DNA of 64,000 nt from an uncultured SAR86 cluster bacterium (lineage in GTDB: Bacteria > Pseudomonadota > Gammaproteobacteria > Magnimaribacterales > AG-339-G14): NCBI GenBank assembly GCA_902526045.1, contig CABZJI010000002.1, positions 1-64,000 of the forward strand, given 5' to 3'. This document shows, piece after piece, positions 57,222 to 64,000 of the stretch. Under the pieces are notes generated by a model that was not told the origin of the DNA, made no database searches, and saw nothing but the letters and a program-made list of their open reading frames with translations. Made by a program: the position numbers and the translations under genes. The stretch's first letter is position 1; each line of letters starts with the position of its first letter.

Positions 57222-57247
57222 AAAAACCCCGCCTTTGCGGGGTTTTT
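57222..57247. terminator. Strong bidirectional rho-independent terminator
   Basis: AAAAACCCCGC and GCGGGGTTTTT form an 11-bp stem around the loop CTTT directly after the RhlG-like gene. The T-run follows on the plus strand, and an even longer T-run of seven follows on the minus strand, so it can stop transcription from both sides. It is the only textbook intrinsic terminator found in the window. Confidence 0.92.
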
Positions 57248-57496
57248 CAAGAGAAAGTATCTCAACTAATCTCTTACTAGAGGCGGGACGTACCGGCCTC
57301 TAGCCGGAATACGGGTCAACCCGTTGTCAAGAGGCACCCCCTGATATTCCTGCTAAATCGTTAATATTAATTTTGGACCACCTCCTGTACAGGGTAATTT
57401 TGTTGAAAACAGTTCTAGAGAATCCCTGATTTATTTCACTAGCTGCGACACCTATAAATATCTTAATACTTGGAGTAAAGAAGAACAATAAAAAAA
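57248..57496. ncRNA. Gene-free spacer with a GC-rich structured core, candidate RNA
   Basis: This 249-base spacer between convergent genes has no convincing open frame. Its core, 57281-57340, is 39/60 GC by hand count, about twice the genome average. It can form ACGGG-TCAA-CCCGT (57311-57324), and two mutually exclusive hairpins: TAGAGGC with GCCTCTA (57278-57284, 57296-57302) or CCGGC with GCCGG (57293-57297, 57303-57307). AGAGGC at 57330-57335 could also capture GCCTCT. On the minus strand the region would end at the seven-T side of the terminator, so a minus-strand RNA of about 200-250 bases is plausible. I do not recognise it as tmRNA, RNase P, 4.5S or 6S RNA. Confidence 0.4.
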
Positions 57497-58930
57497 CTAG
57501 CTAAATAACTCAAAAGAATTTGGAAATAAGATATTCATTAATAACAAGATTAATCCACAAATAGCATTGAGAAATACTCCAGCCCTGACCATTCTACTTA
57601 TAGGAATATATCCAGACGCGTAAACAATTGAATTAGGAGGAGTCGCAACTGGAAGCATGAAAGCACAACTAGCTGCAATAGTGAGAGGCACTATAAGTAA
57701 CATCGGATTTACTCCAATATTGATCCCTATTCCTGCAATTATTGGAATAAAAGTAATTGTCGTAGTTAGGTTGCTTGTTAATTCTGTAAGTGCGATTACT
57801 AAGGCAATGACGATGAATAAGACCAAGATAAGATTAGCTTCATTGGGCACTAAGTTTGCTAACCATATTGCGAGACCAGAATCATTCACTACGTATGCAA
57901 GTGCCATCCCACCACCAAAAAGAAAAATTAATCCCCAGGGGAATTTTGATTGAACATCATCCCAATCAACCAAAGCTTTATTATTAGAGGTTAAGAAAAA
58001 AAGACTTAAGCCTCCAATCATTGAAATGACTGCGTCCTCTAATAGAAACATATAAGGTAAGTCATCAATGAGTTTTCTAAAAACCCACCCAAGGGCCGTG
58101 AATAAAAATACTCCGGATATAATCTTTTCCTCTTTAGTCATGGATCCTAATTCAATCTCTATATCGGTTAGAATCTTTTTAGCGCTTCCCGTATCCGAAA
58201 AATTAATCGGAAATAAGAATTTAGTCAAAACAATCCATATTATTGGCAAAGAAATTAATGAAAACGGGGCAGCTACCATAAACCAATCTATGAAGCCGAT
58301 ATCAAGATTATAGTTTTCAAATGCATATTGAATCAGAACTCCATTAGGTGCTGTTCCTATTGGAGTTGATATGCCTCCCAAAGAGGAGGAGTAGGCAATA
58401 CCTAGTAAAAGACAAACCTGAAAGTTTAATTTTTGGTTTTCGGTAAGATTTTTTATCGAATCGTTAATAGCTTGAATTATTGAGATCCCAATTGGGAGAA
58501 GCATAATAGTAGTTGAAGTATTCATTATCCACATACTTAAAATAAAGCTTGCCAGCATAAATCCTGCAATCAATCTTTCGCTTTTAAAACCGGCAACTGT
58601 CAAAACAAAAAGAGCAATTCGTTTATGTAAATTCCATTTCTGCATTGCTATCGCGATCATAAATCCACCGGCAAACAAAAATTGAACTTTATTCATGTAT
58701 TCTTTTGACAAAACTCCTATTTGCTCGACTCCCAAAAGAGGGAAAGCTACTAAAGGAATCAAAGCTGTTGCAGGAAGTGGAAGAGCTTCGGTTGCCCACC
58801 AAATACCCATCAAGACAAAAATCGCAGCGGTAACTTGTCCTCTATCCGACAAATCATCTGGATTAAAAAAAAGCAAGATTACAAAAAAAAGAATTAATCC
58901 TGACCAAAACCCTATTTTTTTTGTATCCAT
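57497..58930 (-). CDS. SLC13/DASS family anion transporter
   Basis: Sodium-coupled dicarboxylate or sulfate symporter, 477 residues with about 11-12 membrane helices. The two conserved S-N-T-type hairpin regions are present: MNTSTTIMLLPIGISI in the first half and TSNLTTTITFIPI in the second, with the C-terminal signature VATPPNSIVYASGYIPISRM. The opening ATEALPLPATALIPLVAFP is family text too. Likely substrates are succinate, other C4 acids or sulfate. Second gene after sir2 on the minus strand, six bases downstream of it, so the two form an operon. Confidence 0.9.
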   Translation of the reverse strand: MDTKKIGFWSGLILFFVILLFFNPDDLSDRGQVTAAIFVLMGIWWATEALPLPATALIPLVAFPLLGVEQIGVLSKEYMNKVQFLFAGGFMIAIAMQKWNLHKRIALFVLTVAGFKSERLIAGFMLASFILSMWIMNTSTTIMLLPIGISIIQAINDSIKNLTENQKLNFQVCLLLGIAYSSSLGGISTPIGTAPNGVLIQYAFENYNLDIGFIDWFMVAAPFSLISLPIIWIVLTKFLFPINFSDTGSAKKILTDIEIELGSMTKEEKIISGVFLFTALGWVFRKLIDDLPYMFLLEDAVISMIGGLSLFFLTSNNKALVDWDDVQSKFPWGLIFLFGGGMALAYVVNDSGLAIWLANLVPNEANLILVLFIVIALVIALTELTSNLTTTITFIPIIAGIGINIGVNPMLLIVPLTIAASCAFMLPVATPPNSIVYASGYIPISRMVRAGVFLNAICGLILLLMNILFPNSFELFS

Positions 58931-58936
58931 AAACTA

Positions 58937-59683
58937 TTAGTGAATAATTTTTAGATTTGAGAAGGTTTTAGAGATATCGTCATGAATTAAAATGTCAGCA
59001 AAGTGATCAAATTGAGTTTCTTCGTTGTTAATAATAATAAGCTTTGCCCCATTTTCCTTGGCAATCAATGGAAAGTTAGCTGCTGGAAATACAGATAATG
59101 ATGAGCCTGCGACTATAAAGACATCGGCTTTTAGTGTTTCTGCTTGAGCTATGATCATCTTACCCTCTGGCATAGGTTGCCCAAAAGATATTGTTGCAGT
59201 CTTTATCCAGCCATCACATTCGTCGCACGATGGAGATTGTCTTACTTCTTGAAATTGTTGATGGATTTTGACGAGTTCAAACTTTTTTTGGCAGTTCAAG
59301 CAAACCGCATAAGTTGCATTCCCATGAAGTTCTGTGACTTGATCTTCTTTCAAACCTGATCTTTGATGAAGATTATCAACATTTTGAGTTATGCAATGCC
59401 CAGATTCTTTTTCATTAATAATATCTGTGATAATGATGTGGCCTTCATTTGGTTTTTTCTCTTGAAAGTTAGATTTGAATTCAACACTTTGAGTCCAGTA
59501 CTTCAATCTTTGAGATTCTTGATTTACAAAGTCTTGAAACATAATAGGCTTGTTAGTTTTCCAAAACCCCTTTGGCCCTCTGAAGTCAGGTATTCCAGAG
59601 TTTGTGCTTATTCCCGCGCCCGTAAAAAAAACAGGATAATTTGAGTGTAGAATAGATTCAATAAATTGCTCTTCAAGATTCAT
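58937..59683 (-). CDS. Sir2-type NAD-dependent protein deacylase
   Basis: Class III sirtuin, 248 residues. NAD-binding text is FTGAGISTNSGIPDFRGPKG, the active site is ITQNVDNLHQRSG and ELHGN with the catalytic histidine, and the zinc ribbon is C-x-x-C (CLNC) plus CDEC. Text SFGQPMPEGKM and VAGSSLSVFPAANFP completes the domain. It should remove acyl groups from lysines of metabolic enzymes, using NAD. The gene precedes an SLC13 transporter gene on the same strand and is divergent from a patatin gene. Confidence 0.93.
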   Translation of the reverse strand: MNLEEQFIESILHSNYPVFFTGAGISTNSGIPDFRGPKGFWKTNKPIMFQDFVNQESQRLKYWTQSVEFKSNFQEKKPNEGHIIITDIINEKESGHCITQNVDNLHQRSGLKEDQVTELHGNATYAVCLNCQKKFELVKIHQQFQEVRQSPSCDECDGWIKTATISFGQPMPEGKMIIAQAETLKADVFIVAGSSLSVFPAANFPLIAKENGAKLIIINNEETQFDHFADILIHDDISKTFSNLKIIH

Positions 59684-59714
59684 AAAATAATTATAACTGA
59701 GCTAAACAATCTGC

Positions 59715-60584
59715 ATGACAAAATATGTTTTATCTCTTGATGGTGGCGGGGTTAGGGGCCTTGCTACTTCTGTTTTTCTTTATGAATTAGAAAAAAAAAT
59801 AGGTAAACCTCTTTCCTCAAAATTTGATCTTGTTGTGGGAACATCAACCGGAGGAATAATAGCCCTCGTCATCTCAGTTTTAGAAATTGAAGGACCAAGA
59901 TTATTAGAAATTTATTCTGAAAAAAATTTAAAAAAGATTTTTACTCGATCTTTTTCAAGTCTTTTTCGAACCAAATATAATGGATATAAAAAACTAGAGG
60001 TTATGTATGATTATTTTGGAAGTCTAAAAATGTCTAGTTCAGATACTCCGTGCTCAATTGTTACTTACAATCTAAATACCCGTTTTCCAGAAATTTTTTC
60101 TGATAGAGATCATCCTGAAGTATCTGTTGCAGATATAGCTGCTGCAACTTCTGCAGCACCTACTTATTTCCCAGCAGTTCAAATCGAAGATAATTGGTAT
60201 GTGGACGGTGCTGTTTCAACAAATAATCCTGCCCTAATAGCTTTAACTGAAGCAGAAAAACTTTATCCAGAAGATGAAATTAAAGTTTTTAGCGTTGGGA
60301 CAGGATTCAATAACAACTTTATTGATGGATCGAGAGCAAAAAATTGGGGCTCTCTTTCTTGGTTGAGGGGAGGAATAATTCCAATGTTACTTGAATCAAA
60401 TTTAGAGCACCAATTATCAGAAAAAATCATAGGTGATAACTATTTTAGAGTGGACTCCAACTTAAATGATGCAGCTACTAAAATAGACATTAAATCAATG
60501 AACAATCTAGAACGAATGAGCGAAATGGGCCAAAAATGGTGGTCAAAGTATATGAACGATTCTTTAGATTTTTTAAATGAATAA
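59715..60584 (+). CDS. Patatin-like phospholipase
   Basis: Serine lipase of 289 residues. The catalytic elements are complete: oxyanion motif LSLDGGGVRGLAT (about 6-18), nucleophile VVGTSTGGIIAL (G-x-S-x-G), and the aspartate of the dyad in WYVDGAVSTNNPALI. There is no signal peptide, so it acts in the cytoplasm or on the inner membrane face, releasing fatty acids from phospholipids. The last eight bases overlap gpsA, which makes glycerol 3-phosphate, giving a phospholipid-related pair. Confidence 0.9.
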   Translation: MTKYVLSLDGGGVRGLATSVFLYELEKKIGKPLSSKFDLVVGTSTGGIIALVISVLEIEGPRLLEIYSEKNLKKIFTRSFSSLFRTKYNGYKKLEVMYDYFGSLKMSSSDTPCSIVTYNLNTRFPEIFSDRDHPEVSVADIAAATSAAPTYFPAVQIEDNWYVDGAVSTNNPALIALTEAEKLYPEDEIKVFSVGTGFNNNFIDGSRAKNWGSLSWLRGGIIPMLLESNLEHQLSEKIIGDNYFRVDSNLNDAATKIDIKSMNNLERMSEMGQKWWSKYMNDSLDFLNE

Positions 60585-61581
60585 TGCATCCAAAAAAATA
60601 GGTATTTTGGGAGGTGGATCTTGGGGAACCGTTCTGTCTGAAATCGCTAGTTCAAATGGATATGAGATATTACTTTGGTCTAGAAATAAAAAAACTGTTT
60701 ACGAAATAAACAATAAGCACACAAATAAAAAATATACAGGAGCCAAAAAGCTTAGTAAAAGAATAAAAGCTACTTCTAATCAAAGAGATGTTTTAAAACT
60801 AGGACATATTATTATTTCAATACCCTCATCATCTGTAAGGAGTTTTTTCAAAAAAAATAAACACAACTTAAATAATTCAACTTCTTTTTTAATTGCTTCA
60901 AAAGGTATAGAGAGAAAGACCTTCAAATCTTTGAGCGAAATATTATTTGAGGAGATCAGTCCAAAAGCTAAAATCTCGGTTTTATCTGGACCAAATCTTG
61001 CATCTGAAATCATTGAGGGTATGACTTCAGCATGCGTGATAGCTTCAAAAAATAAAAAACTAGCCAAAGAGTTTGCGACGATACTAGATCAAGATAATTT
61101 TAAGGTTTTTCTAAATAATGATGTCAAAGGGATTGAGCTAGCTGGAGCTCTGAAAAATATATATGCCATAGTTTCTGGGTTATCCGATGGGCTAGGAAAT
61201 AAAAAAAATACCAAGGCAATGATCTTAACGAGAAGCTTAGTTGAAATGTCGCACCTTTTTCAAAGGCTGAAGTTAAATAAACTCACTTTAATTGGACTGG
61301 CTGGCGTAGGAGACTTGATTGCTACATCAAGCTCAGAAAAAAGTAGGAACTATTCCTTCGGATACCTTTTGGGAAGAGGAAAGTCTAGGCTCGAAGCTAA
61401 AATCTCAATAAATCAAGTAATAGAGGGAGAAAAAACACTTAAAACTGTTTATGAAAAGATCCACGAAATGAATTTAGAAATGCCTATAGTTGAAAAGTTA
61501 CACAACATTGTTTTTAAAAAGTCTGCAGTAAGAGAATCTTTTGATAAAATGATTCTGGAATCTGATGGAAGAGATTTATAA
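60577..61581 (+). CDS. gpsA: Glycerol-3-phosphate dehydrogenase [NAD(P)+] GpsA
   Basis: Reduces dihydroxyacetone phosphate to glycerol 3-phosphate for phospholipid synthesis. The 334-residue protein has the dinucleotide motif GILGGGSWGTVLSEIA, SKGIERKTFKSL, LSGPNLASEIIEG, ELAGALKNIYAIVSGLSDGLG split near 188-206, with the catalytic lysine in ALKN, and GLAGVGDLIATSSSEKSRNY. All landmarks are as in the family. It overlaps the patatin gene and is followed without a gap by the DUF4389 gene. Confidence 0.96.
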   Translation: MNNASKKIGILGGGSWGTVLSEIASSNGYEILLWSRNKKTVYEINNKHTNKKYTGAKKLSKRIKATSNQRDVLKLGHIIISIPSSSVRSFFKKNKHNLNNSTSFLIASKGIERKTFKSLSEILFEEISPKAKISVLSGPNLASEIIEGMTSACVIASKNKKLAKEFATILDQDNFKVFLNNDVKGIELAGALKNIYAIVSGLSDGLGNKKNTKAMILTRSLVEMSHLFQRLKLNKLTLIGLAGVGDLIATSSSEKSRNYSFGYLLGRGKSRLEAKISINQVIEGEKTLKTVYEKIHEMNLEMPIVEKLHNIVFKKSAVRESFDKMILESDGRDL

Positions 61582-61926
61582 ATGACTGAAGAAAAAGATA
61601 GTTCAAAAGAAGGCAAGGAAGCTCAACAGGAACCAAATGTAATTTCTGATGAAGCTATGTCCAATATTAAAGATAGCTCTACATGGATAGATGCCTTATT
61701 GGTAATTGTTTATCTTATAATTTTTTCATATTCAATTTTTCTTTTATGGATTATCGCAATTGCACAGTTTTTCTTTAAGTTGATTACAAAAAATCCTAAT
61801 AAGCATCTTGGCGAACTGACAAATCTTTTTCAGAAATTTATAAATCAAATCATAGACTTTGTTTCATTTGAGACAGAACAAAGACCTTATCCATTTAATA
61901 GCATTGATAACAAGAAAGATGATTGA
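61582..61926 (+). CDS. DUF4389 membrane protein
   Basis: A 114-residue protein with an acidic N-terminal tail, two hydrophobic segments ([20 protein letters not shown] and the amphipathic part [18 protein letters not shown]) and a C-terminal signature [11 protein letters not shown]. The pattern S-T-W-I-D...F-E-T-E-x-R-P-x-P-F is that of DUF4389, small gammaproteobacterial membrane proteins of unknown function. The ATG follows the gpsA stop directly, and the end overlaps yfcG by eight bases, so all are in one operon. Confidence 0.78.
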   Translation: MTEEKDSSKEGKEAQQEPNVISDEAMSNIKDSSTWIDALLVIVYLIIFSYSIFLLWIIAIAQFFFKLITKNPNKHLGELTNLFQKFINQIIDFVSFETEQRPYPFNSIDNKKDD

Positions 61927-62602
61927 CTTATATACAACCTCCACACCGAATGGCCATAAAGTTTCATGCACTTTGGAATCTATGGGTCTTGATTACACAA
62001 CTCATGCCATTGACTTGCAAAAAGGAGATCAAAAAACACCTGATTTCTTAGCCATGAATCCTAATGGAAGAATACCAGTAATTGTCGATAGGAAAAACGA
62101 TGATTTAGCAATTTTCGAGTCTGGAGCCATCATGATCTACCTTGCTGAAAAGACAGGGAAACTTCTTCCTAAAGATACAGTTAAAAGATCGCAAGTTATT
62201 CAATGGTTGATGTTTCAAATGGGCGGAATTGGACCAATGATGGGTCAGGCAAATGTATTTTTCAGATATTTTCCAGAAAAAATTCAACCTGCTATAGACC
62301 GCTACCAAAATGAAAGCAGAAGATTGTTTGAAGTTTTGAATACTAGCTTGAAAGGCAAAGACTGGCTCGTGGACGAATTTTCAATAGCTGATATTGCGAA
62401 TTGGTGTTGGGTGAGGACTCATAGATGGTCTGGAGTATCAACAGACGGTCTTGATGATCTGAAGTTATGGATAGACAGAATTTATGAGCAGCCTGGTATG
62501 CTGAAAGGCCTTGAGGTGCCTGTTAAAGTGGAGAACCTTCTCAAAGACAAGAAAAAAGCTGAAGAATTTGCAAAAGGGGGCGGATCAATCGTCCAGAAAT
62601 AA
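61919..62602 (+). CDS. yfcG: Glutathione transferase-like disulfide-bond oxidoreductase YfcG
   Basis: Cytoplasmic GST-fold protein, 227 residues from ATG 61919. It matches E. coli YfcG closely: start [16 protein letters not shown] (E. coli MIDLYFAPTPNGHKI), then [41 protein letters not shown] and [12 protein letters not shown]. YfcG uses two bound glutathiones as a disulfide reductase. There is a short C-terminal extension of about 15 charged residues. The frame extends upstream into DUF4389, but the conserved start is at this ATG. Confidence 0.92.
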   Translation: MIDLYTTSTPNGHKVSCTLESMGLDYTTHAIDLQKGDQKTPDFLAMNPNGRIPVIVDRKNDDLAIFESGAIMIYLAEKTGKLLPKDTVKRSQVIQWLMFQMGGIGPMMGQANVFFRYFPEKIQPAIDRYQNESRRLFEVLNTSLKGKDWLVDEFSIADIANWCWVRTHRWSGVSTDGLDDLKLWIDRIYEQPGMLKGLEVPVKVENLLKDKKKAEEFAKGGGSIVQK

Positions 62603-62672
62603 CCTTATTCCTCATATTAACTTTGCTATATTGTAAAATTACATCTAGAGTAACCATCTTTTAAGACAAAAT

Positions 62673-63278
62673 ATGAAAAAAGTAGCAAAATTTAAGCCTT
62701 CTGCTCCATCAATGGAGGAAGCAAAGGAAGCTGTTCGAACTCTTATTGCTTGGGCCGGGGATGATCCAGAAAGAGAAGGATTGATCGAAACACCAGATAG
62801 GGTAGCAAGAGCTTACCAAGAATTTTTTGCTGGTTATGAAGAGGATCCAGAAGAAATATTATCTAAAACTTTTGAGGAAGTTGAAGGTTACGATGAGATG
62901 GTAATTGTGAGAAACATAAGATTGGAATCTCATTGCGAACATCACATGGTGCCAATTTTAGGCATAGCACACATAGGATATATTCCTAATAACCGAGTCG
63001 TTGGCATAAGTAAGCTTGCAAGAATCGTTGATGTTTTTGGAAAAAGACTTCAAACGCAAGAAACTATGACCGCTCAGATTGCAGATGCAATAAGCAATGT
63101 ACTGAAGCCAAAAGGAGTCGCAGTTGTCGTCGACGCAGCTCATCAATGCATGACTACCAGAGGAATTCATAAATCAGAAACTAGCACTGTCACAAGTAAA
63201 ATGACGGGTGTTTTTCAAAAAAATACAAATACTAGAAATGAGTTTATGTCCTTAATCCATTCAGGAAATAATCAATAA
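62673..63278 (+). CDS. folE: GTP cyclohydrolase I FolE
   Basis: First step of tetrahydrofolate synthesis. The 201-residue protein has the zinc and active-site text LESHCEHHMVPILGIAHIGY, GISKLARIVDVFGKRLQTQE and AAHQCMTTRGI, with the two zinc cysteines and histidine conserved. The conserved N-terminal DRVARAYQEFFAGY is also present. A 70-base spacer separates it from yfcG, so it probably has its own promoter, although no clear hexamers were identified. It is followed three bases later by a Maf-type gene. Confidence 0.96.
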   Translation: MKKVAKFKPSAPSMEEAKEAVRTLIAWAGDDPEREGLIETPDRVARAYQEFFAGYEEDPEEILSKTFEEVEGYDEMVIVRNIRLESHCEHHMVPILGIAHIGYIPNNRVVGISKLARIVDVFGKRLQTQETMTAQIADAISNVLKPKGVAVVVDAAHQCMTTRGIHKSETSTVTSKMTGVFQKNTNTRNEFMSLIHSGNNQ

Positions 63279-63281
63279 ATT

Positions 63282-63848
63282 TTGACAATTGATTTTGTTC
63301 TTTCTTCAGAATCAGAGATAAGAAAAAAAATTCTCTCTGAGGCAGGTTTCAAATTCGAAACTTGCAAACCCCAAATTGATGAATTTACACTTAAAGATAA
63401 AAATAAATCACTTTCGCCAATTGAACTATCCATTCTGCTGGCAAAAGAAAAGGCGCTTAGCGTAAGTAAACTTTTCCCTAACAAACACATAATAGGTAGC
63501 GACCAAATTTGCATACAAAAAAATAAGATCTTTAGTAAACCTTTACTAATAGAGAAGGCAATTGAAAATCTGAAAGAACTTTCAGGTAAAGAGCACTCAC
63601 AAATAAATGGTCTAGCAATTGTAAAAAATCAAGAAGTTATTTTGGAAGACCATTTTAAAGCAATTCTTAAAATGAAGAATTTAAGTTTAGAAGAGATAAA
63701 AGCATATGTAGAAAAAGATAAGCCTCTAATGGCAAGTGGTTCTTATAGATACGAATCTTATGGAAAAGAGTTATTTGAATTTGTTAAAGGCGATCCTTTT
63801 GTTATTCAAGGATTACCGTTGGAAGCTATAAAGAATTTTTTTAGATAA
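63282..63848 (+). CDS. Maf-family nucleoside triphosphate pyrophosphatase-like protein
   Basis: A 188-residue protein starting at TTG. Maf elements are visible: VLSSESEIRKKILSEAGFKFE (L-x-S-x-S-x-x-R), LAKEKALSVSKLFPNKHIIGSDQ, in which GSDQ replaces the common G-A-D-T/Q, KPLLIEKAIENLKELSGKEH and a C-terminal GDPFVIQGLPLEAI. Maf proteins hydrolyse non-canonical or modified nucleotides and have been linked to septum formation. The first residues are divergent, so specificity (dTTP, UTP or m7GTP subtype) cannot be given. Confidence 0.83.
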   Translation: MTIDFVLSSESEIRKKILSEAGFKFETCKPQIDEFTLKDKNKSLSPIELSILLAKEKALSVSKLFPNKHIIGSDQICIQKNKIFSKPLLIEKAIENLKELSGKEHSQINGLAIVKNQEVILEDHFKAILKMKNLSLEEIKAYVEKDKPLMASGSYRYESYGKELFEFVKGDPFVIQGLPLEAIKNFFR

Positions 63849-63868
63849 TTTGGTATGGTTTATAAATA

Positions 63869-64000
63869 ATGAAGAATTTCAAGGATAAAGTCGCTGTAAT
63901 TACAGGTGCTGGGTCTGGAATGGGACAAGAACTTGCTTTGCAGCTGGCAGCTGAAGGTTGCAACTTAGCCTTAGTTGAATGGAAAGAAGACCTTTTGAAC
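63869..64000 (+). CDS. Short-chain dehydrogenase/reductase, N-terminal fragment
   Basis: Only the first 44 codons are in the window. The text KDKVAVITGAGSGMGQELAL contains the SDR cofactor motif T-G-A-G-S-G-M-G, followed by the second strand CNLALVEWK, whose acidic residue suggests NAD preference. The gene lies 20 bases after the Maf-type gene on the same strand. The active site and substrate are outside the window. Confidence 0.85.
   Translation, partial: MKNFKDKVAVITGAGSGMGQELALQLAAEGCNLALVEWKEDLLN

Noticed and set aside
57248-57496. Spacer as 6S RNA, tmRNA, RNase P or 4.5S RNA
   Set aside because: The conserved cores I know for these RNAs (for example the tRNA-like end of tmRNA or the GGAAGGAAGC-type loop of 4.5S RNA) are not visible; a short resemblance to a 6S segment was too weak to name it.
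59363-59644. 93-codon open frame on the plus strand
   Set aside because: It is antisense to sir2, whose motifs are complete on the other strand; composition is that of a shadow frame.
58937-60584. Sir2 and patatin genes side by side as a possible anti-phage defence pair
   Set aside because: Both domains occur in defence systems, but here the genes are divergent. The Sir2 is a complete zinc-ribbon deacylase paired with a transporter gene, the patatin is coupled to gpsA, and no cyclase or sensor gene is present.

Overview
The window is a gene-dense, AT-rich (roughly one third GC) bacterial chromosome segment with almost no spacer DNA; the longest gene-free stretch is about 250 bases. Gene content and order point to a streamlined, probably marine gammaproteobacterium. 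The reasons are the smc-zipA-ligA order (ZipA is a gammaproteobacterial division protein), the DUF3108-purN-purM / DUF2066-CDP-alcohol transferase-hda block, umuDC behind a LexA box, and a YfcG-type glutathione transferase. The low GC, many acyl-CoA dehydrogenases and a photolyase-like protein suggest a SAR86-like lineage, but that is inference. No IS element, prophage, integrase or CRISPR array was seen.

Layout: 1-91 is the start of a probable hisI on the minus strand. 155-5936 is a complete cytochrome c maturation operon (ccmABCDEFGHI) with nearly every junction overlapping. 5996-12220 carries smc, zipA, ligA, a lytic transglycosylase lipoprotein and a DUF4136 lipoprotein. 12237-20514 is mostly acyl-CoA metabolism (a two-subunit acyl-CoA dehydrogenase, an ACAD11-like dehydrogenase, a thioesterase, an enoyl-CoA hydratase-like protein), plus tRNA-Leu, a VOC protein and a photolyase-like gene coupled to a 43-residue DUF2256 gene. 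20568-25228 is a tight operon of two small membrane proteins, a rhodanese, a Baeyer-Villiger-type monooxygenase and an MscS channel, followed by a three-domain methionine sulfoxide reductase. Then come tRNA-Val(GAC), coq7 and SOS-controlled umuDC.

27608-38751 holds pyrB, an HNH protein, a periplasmic redox cassette (DsbD/ScsB-like protein, redoxin, AlgH), nadA-nadC, a serine hydrolase, and recX-dnaX-recR. 38743-47752 holds an M20 amidohydrolase, dcd, purine synthesis genes facing the DUF2066-hda operon, a TlpA-like lipoprotein, an M23 peptidase and xseA. 47790-54780 carries an AtuA-family gene and an enoyl-CoA hydratase facing a biotin-dependent acyl-CoA carboxylase pair, a layout like acyclic terpene or leucine breakdown. 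The right end has tRNA-Val(TAC), a PHP hydrolase, tRNA-Asp, an RhlG-like reductase, a bidirectional terminator with a GC-rich structured spacer, an SLC13 transporter, sirtuin, patatin, gpsA, DUF4389, yfcG, folE, maf and a partial SDR gene.

The most unusual observations are an intact SMC gene that appears to lack the hinge domain; a ten-A tract exactly at the gamma/tau junction of dnaX where slippage in either direction meets a stop at once; a PhrB-type photolyase that has lost two of its four iron-sulfur cysteines; an MsrA-thioredoxin-MsrB fusion in an unusual order; and a 65% GC spacer with mutually exclusive hairpins that may be an unannotated RNA.
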